From the NCBI GenBank assembly GCA_944321685.1, contig CALUMH010000004.1:1-64000 (forward strand): a DNA stretch of 64,000 nt, in the 5' to 3' direction. The notes beneath the pieces are model-generated. The model did no database searches. It was not told where the DNA came from and saw only the letters and a program-made list of their open reading frames with translations. Positions 60,090 through 64,000 of this stretch are shown piece after piece. Positions within the stretch are counted from its first letter, which is position 1, and every line of letters begins with the position of its first letter. The DNA is from an uncultured Muribaculaceae bacterium. GTDB lineage: Bacteria; Bacteroidota; Bacteroidia; Bacteroidales; Muribaculaceae. The position numbers and the translations under genes are program-made.

Positions 60090-61594
60090 AAGAATTTTTA
60101 TTTGATGTTTATGGCTATTGTGTGTTTTTCTACAGCTTGCTGTTGATAATCAACTATACCGTGCTCATGTTCCTCAGCTTCAATTCGCAGCGCAGGGAGA
60201 GGACCTTCTTGAGTATCGCGTATGTGAAAAAGATGCTTAGCGACTCTCCATATACACCCGGTGTGTCGATTATTGCACCGGCTTATAATGAAGAGACCAA
60301 TATCATAGATAATGTGGTGTCGATGCTTTCGGTCGATTATCCGAAATTCGAGGTGGTAATCGTAAATGATGGCAGTACCGACTCGACACTTGACAAGCTC
60401 ATCGAATATTTCAGCCTCGTGGAAGTGCCGTATGCCTACCATGAATCGGTGAAAAGTGCGCCGGTGCGGCGTGTATTCAAGTCTTCAAAGCCCATCTTTG
60501 AGCAACTTACGGTGGTCGATAAGGAGAATGGCGGGACTAAGGCCGATGCGTCGAACGCAGGCATAAATGCAGCCAAGTATCCTTATTTCATCGATACCGA
60601 CGTTGACTGCATCATCGACAAACATGCGCTTTACAGGCTTGTGTGGGCTGTGTTGAAGGAAACGACACCGGTTATCGCCGTCAGTTCCACCATGTTGATG
60701 GTGAACGGTTGTAAGGTAGAGAACGGCCGAATGGTGGAGCCGCGTGTGTCAAAGCGGCCTATCCCGTTGTTCCAACAGGTGGAATACTTGCGCTCTTATC
60801 TTGTGGGCAAGATGGGATGGTCGGCTCTTAACGCTGTTAACAATGTGTCGGGAGGTTTCGGTTTCTTCCGTCGTGATGTGGTTGTGACTGTGGGTGGTTA
60901 CGACTCGTCGAGTTTTGCCGAAGACATGGACCTGATTATGCGCATGATAGGGTATATGTGTGAAATCAACCAGCCTTATCGCATACCTCATGTGGCAGAG
61001 ACTACCTGTTGGACCGAAGGTCCGCCGACACTGTGGTCGCTGAGCAAGCAGCGCACCCGTTGGGCCCGCGGTCTGATGCAGTGTATGTTTGTGCACCGCA
61101 AGTTGCTGTTCAATCCGCGTTATAAGCGGTTGGGGTTGATAACCTATCCGTTTATGTTCGTGTTTGAGTTTGTGGCTCCCATCATCGAGCTGATAGGATA
61201 TATTTCCCTTATTTGGTTCATATTGATAGGGGCAGTCAACTGGACTACGTTTTGGGTGATATTGCTTATGCTTTACACTTTCAATGAGTTCATGTTGCTT
61301 GTGATATGTTTCTTCAGCTACTATGTGGAGGATCCCACCAACCGCAACAGCAAGTGGGATTATGTGTGGCTGTTTATAGCATCGCTTTTCGAGCCTATAC
61401 TTTACCACCCTCTTATCGTGTTTTTCTCGGTGAAGGGTTACTTCAGCTTCCTCACCAAGCGGTCGTTCAAGTGGGAAGATATCAAGCGTGAAGGCTTCGG
61501 AAAGGAACGCCAAAAGGAAGAGGAACGCCGCAGGCAGCAGAAAGGAAATGAGCTTGAAGGTGACGAGACATCGCCGCAACCATCGGCTGTGTGA
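60086..61594 (+). CDS. processive GT2 polysaccharide synthase-like glycosyltransferase
   Basis: Family 2 glycosyltransferase, 502 residues, of the BcsA/PgaC/hyaluronan-synthase type. One N-terminal helix (VFFYSLLLIINYTVLMFLSF), GT-A domain with VSIIAPAYNEE, VNDGSTD (93-99), the D-x-D-like IDTDVDCI, AEDMDL and KQRTRWARG (QxxRW), then C-terminal membrane helices (about 355-470). These features fit a membrane synthase that elongates and exports a beta-linked glycan. The basic tail (KERQKEEERRRQQK) is unusual. Co-operonic with the HEAT protein and a TPR outer-membrane protein; the sugar is not predictable. Confidence 0.92.
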   Translation: MKEFLFDVYGYCVFFYSLLLIINYTVLMFLSFNSQRRERTFLSIAYVKKMLSDSPYTPGVSIIAPAYNEETNIIDNVVSMLSVDYPKFEVVIVNDGSTDSTLDKLIEYFSLVEVPYAYHESVKSAPVRRVFKSSKPIFEQLTVVDKENGGTKADASNAGINAAKYPYFIDTDVDCIIDKHALYRLVWAVLKETTPVIAVSSTMLMVNGCKVENGRMVEPRVSKRPIPLFQQVEYLRSYLVGKMGWSALNAVNNVSGGFGFFRRDVVVTVGGYDSSSFAEDMDLIMRMIGYMCEINQPYRIPHVAETTCWTEGPPTLWSLSKQRTRWARGLMQCMFVHRKLLFNPRYKRLGLITYPFMFVFEFVAPIIELIGYISLIWFILIGAVNWTTFWVILLMLYTFNEFMLLVICFFSYYVEDPTNRNSKWDYVWLFIASLFEPILYHPLIVFFSVKGYFSFLTKRSFKWEDIKREGFGKERQKEEERRRQQKGNELEGDETSPQPSAV

Positions 61595-61631
61595 CATGAA
61601 ACAAGAGAAAACGAAATTATAGATATAACGC

Positions 61632-64000
61632 ATGAAGCGACAAAGGTTTGCATATACTTGGATATTGGCGATTATGTGTTCGCTGTTTTTCTTGTCGGCC
61701 ACCGACGAGGACAGCGTGCATTTGCCCGAATATTACGTCGATGCTGCCAAGCAATGCTTTGCTCGCCACAGGAACGAGGAGGCAAAAGAAATCCTCGACA
61801 AGGGCGTAAAGGTGCATCCCGTGGATCCGAATATTCGTTGGTTGTTGGGGCGGTATTATTATGAGAAACAAGACCTCGACATGGCTCGCTACAACCTGAT
61901 AAAGGCTGTGGAGAGCGATTATAACCATGTGGAAGCGAAGCAGATGCTTGTGAAGGTGGAAGATGAATCGGGCCATTATTCCAGCGCAATATGTTATGTG
62001 AACGAGTTGCTTGAAGTAAATCCTTATTGGCGCGGTCTGTGGCGGCGCAAAATCGAGCTTTACCGCAAAATGGGCAATGATGTGGAAGCCGACCGTCTGT
62101 TGGTGCGCATAAGCCAAATTTATCCCGAGGACAGCGGTTTGAAGAAAGATCTCGCTTATTCCTATGAAATGAATTACTTGAAATATCGCAAGGCCGGCAA
62201 TCTTGCCGAGGCTACCGTGTATCTTGAGAAATTGCTGGAAACCGATCCCGACAATGCCGAGACCTACCTTGCACTGAGTAATATGTACTTGCAACAGGGT
62301 TACACCGACCGTGCTTATGATGTGGCATCGCGCGGTGCCGAGCGTTTCCCGGCCAATATGGACTTGTTGCGCAAAAAAGTGGGTATATTGTGTGAACAGG
62401 GGCGTTACACCGAGGCTTTGGCATATGTGAAAAATCGCATGGCCGGTAATAAGTCGCCTGTATTGCGCAATTATTATAATTCGATTCTTGCCGAGTCGGC
62501 GCAGATAGCCCGCGAGAGCGACCCGTATGTAATGTATGGCAAGATTTATGAAACCACACGCTCACGCGAAGCTCTTGATTACTTGCTTAATACATCGCTC
62601 ACACGCGGTTATTACGATGATGCGAGATATTACCTGTCGGAGGCGAAAAAACGCGATGGACGCGATAATCCGACATTGCTTTACAAGGAGTATATGCTCG
62701 AACGCCGGTTTGGCAACGAGCGTGAAGCCGACGCGTTGCTCAATCGCATTTATCGGGCAAATCCGGGTAATTACGATGTAACATATGAGATGGTTAAGGC
62801 TCAATACGATGAGGCCGAACGGCTGATGGCCAATAATGACTATGCAAGTGCCATAGCGTGTGCGCAATTTGTCGTCAAGAACGAGAAAGAAGATAGCACG
62901 CTTGTGTTCTCGGCCAGGGAACGCATCATCACTTGTTATACCATGCTCAAGCGATATAACGAGGCTCTTGCCGAAGTCGAGGCCCAAAAGAAATATTCGC
63001 CTTCATATCCTACGTATGTCGAGCGCAAGGGCGACATATTGGCTCAAATGGGGCATACGCCTGCTGCTCTTGACTTGTATTATGTGGCATATAACGATAC
63101 TGCCACGATTAATCGGGATATTTACGCAATGGCATATGAGGAGACTGCCGTTCCTTATATCAAGCAGCTTATGCAAGACGGCGCAACCAATCGTGCTTAT
63201 TACGAGGCGCAGCGGTTGCTTGAAGTGAACCCCGATAGCGACCTTGGGTTGAGATATGCGATTAATGCAGCTGCATTGCTCGGAAAATCCGAAGAATTCG
63301 AGCATTATGCACAAATAGGCGCAGAAAAATATCCCAACGACTTGTTCTATAAAGTGAAAATTGCACAATCGCTCGATGAAAAGGGAGAATATGACGAATC
63401 ACTCGAATTGCTTCGTGGCCAACTTGAAGACTATCCCGATAATCCCGATGTAACCGGTGCATATGCGGCAAGCAGCGAAATGTATGCGCTTGATCTTATC
63501 CGCGACAATGATCCTGAAGCTGCCGTGGCCGTGGTTGACTCGGCTTTGGTTTTCGACGAGAATAACAACAGTCTGCTTTATACCAAGGGCCTTGCTTATG
63601 AGAAGATGCATCGTCTCGACTCGGCTTATATATACCAGCTGAATTATGAACCCGGTATTGCCGAGATGGACGCATATAACCGGCACATGCGCGGCCTGTT
63701 GAACCGCAGTTATAAAAACCAAGTGGGGCTTTATTACCTGCATTCGCGTCCCGCAAGCGAAGATGTGATTACTTCGATTGCATCGGTAGAATATACACGC
63801 ACGGGCGTTAAGAACGATTTCTCGGGCCGTATCAATTATAAAAGCCTTGATGGCAACATGCACCCCGATGATGTTAACGAGGACCTTGATGGAGGCGGCA
63901 CCGGGATACAGTTGCAGGTGGCGTGGTTGCATCGTTTCAATCCGTCGTGGAGCTTGAACGCCAACCTTGCCTGGGCTAATGACTACTTCCCGAAGTGGGT
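61632..64000 (+). CDS. TPR and YaiO-like outer-membrane protein, cut at the window end
   Basis: At least 789 residues, no stop before the window end. ATG at 61632, signal-like MKRQRFAYTWILAIMCSLFF, then many TPR units (for example EEAKEILDKGVKVHPVDPNI, AEATVYLEKLLETDPDNAET, AEVEAQKKYSPSYPTYVERK). From about residue 700 it becomes beta-rich (QVGLYYLHSRPASEDVITSI, QVAWLHRFNPSWSLNANLAW), like the YaiO outer-membrane barrel. TPR plus barrel is the layout of PgaA and BcsC exporters, so it probably carries the GT2 product across the outer membrane. The start lies 38 bases after the GT2 stop. Confidence 0.85.
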   Translation, partial: MKRQRFAYTWILAIMCSLFFLSATDEDSVHLPEYYVDAAKQCFARHRNEEAKEILDKGVKVHPVDPNIRWLLGRYYYEKQDLDMARYNLIKAVESDYNHVEAKQMLVKVEDESGHYSSAICYVNELLEVNPYWRGLWRRKIELYRKMGNDVEADRLLVRISQIYPEDSGLKKDLAYSYEMNYLKYRKAGNLAEATVYLEKLLETDPDNAETYLALSNMYLQQGYTDRAYDVASRGAERFPANMDLLRKKVGILCEQGRYTEALAYVKNRMAGNKSPVLRNYYNSILAESAQIARESDPYVMYGKIYETTRSREALDYLLNTSLTRGYYDDARYYLSEAKKRDGRDNPTLLYKEYMLERRFGNEREADALLNRIYRANPGNYDVTYEMVKAQYDEAERLMANNDYASAIACAQFVVKNEKEDSTLVFSARERIITCYTMLKRYNEALAEVEAQKKYSPSYPTYVERKGDILAQMGHTPAALDLYYVAYNDTATINRDIYAMAYEETAVPYIKQLMQDGATNRAYYEAQRLLEVNPDSDLGLRYAINAAALLGKSEEFEHYAQIGAEKYPNDLFYKVKIAQSLDEKGEYDESLELLRGQLEDYPDNPDVTGAYAASSEMYALDLIRDNDPEAAVAVVDSALVFDENNNSLLYTKGLAYEKMHRLDSAYIYQLNYEPGIAEMDAYNRHMRGLLNRSYKNQVGLYYLHSRPASEDVITSIASVEYTRTGVKNDFSGRINYKSLDGNMHPDDVNEDLDGGGTGIQLQVAWLHRFNPSWSLNANLAWANDYFPKW

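Overview
The window looks like a chromosome segment from a member of the order Bacteroidales, probably Muribaculaceae (S24-7) or a close relative. Support: repeated TAnnTTTG-type -7 promoter boxes with upstream TTG/TTTG; two C10 (streptopain-like) proteases and an endonuclease I that end in type IX secretion-like sorting domains; an N-succinylornithine-type carbamoyltransferase; a single-domain arabinose-5-phosphate isomerase; DUF3943 and TonB-plug/beta-barrel outer-membrane proteins; and the gene order mnmG-apt-uvrC-dtd-mazG-deoC, which from memory is typical of Bacteroides relatives. The family-level placement is inference. No phage, plasmid, IS element or CRISPR array was seen.

Layout. 0.1-9.4 kb: a small exported protein, polA, a CorC/HlyC-like membrane protein, a COG0731-type radical SAM enzyme, and an overlapping operon nadB - unknown gene - GT4 glycosyltransferase. 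9.5-12.8 kb: tRNA-Tyr, ribH, and the overlapping set KdsD-like isomerase - PfkB kinase - TPR protein. 13.0-18.5 kb: recF-dciA, an AlaX-like editing protein, a CMP-sugar synthetase with a phosphatase, a barrel protein with a degenerate DUF922-like domain, and argF'. 18.6-28.1 kb: tRNA-Pro, rubrerythrin, a lipoprotein whose promoter abuts a 10-bp G tract, two tandem C10 proteases, and proBA. 28.3-30.7 kb: an acyltransferase-3 gene broken by an in-frame TAG, a small membrane protein, and an AlkD-like gene. 31-39.4 kb: ybeY, mnmG, apt, uvrC, dtd, mazG, then a two-gene AAA ATPase/TOPRIM module placed before deoC. 39.5-48.2 kb: a lipoprotein, secreted nuclease, SGNH/MBOAT O-acylation pair, DUF4143 ATPase, a 23-bp tandem repeat and a DUF3943 protein. 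48.3-58.5 kb: purN with an ABC exporter, a large outer-membrane receptor-like protein, amtB, a LysM glucosaminidase, cdd and a divergent glycerate-kinase-like protein. 58.8-64 kb: an operon of HEAT-like membrane protein, processive GT2 and TPR/YaiO-like outer-membrane protein (cut by the window end).

How the parts work together. Much is housekeeping: DNA repair and replication (polA, recF, dciA, uvrC, alkD), translation quality control (alaX, dtd, ybeY, mnmG), NAD, riboflavin, arginine/proline and nucleotide metabolism. The rest builds or decorates the envelope: Kdo precursor synthesis, CMP-sugar, O-acylation, outer-membrane proteins, secreted proteases and nuclease, and a probable exopolysaccharide synthase/exporter.

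The best candidates for something new are (i) the AAA ATPase/TOPRIM pair, resembling a split OLD or PARIS-like defence module, inserted in a conserved operon; (ii) the HEAT-GT2-TPR operon; (iii) a DNA polymerase I whose proofreading carboxylates are replaced by Ala, Val and Gln; (iv) a G tract at a lipoprotein promoter; and (v) a dispersed palindromic repeat family. All functional assignments come from reading motifs and gene context; no database search was run.
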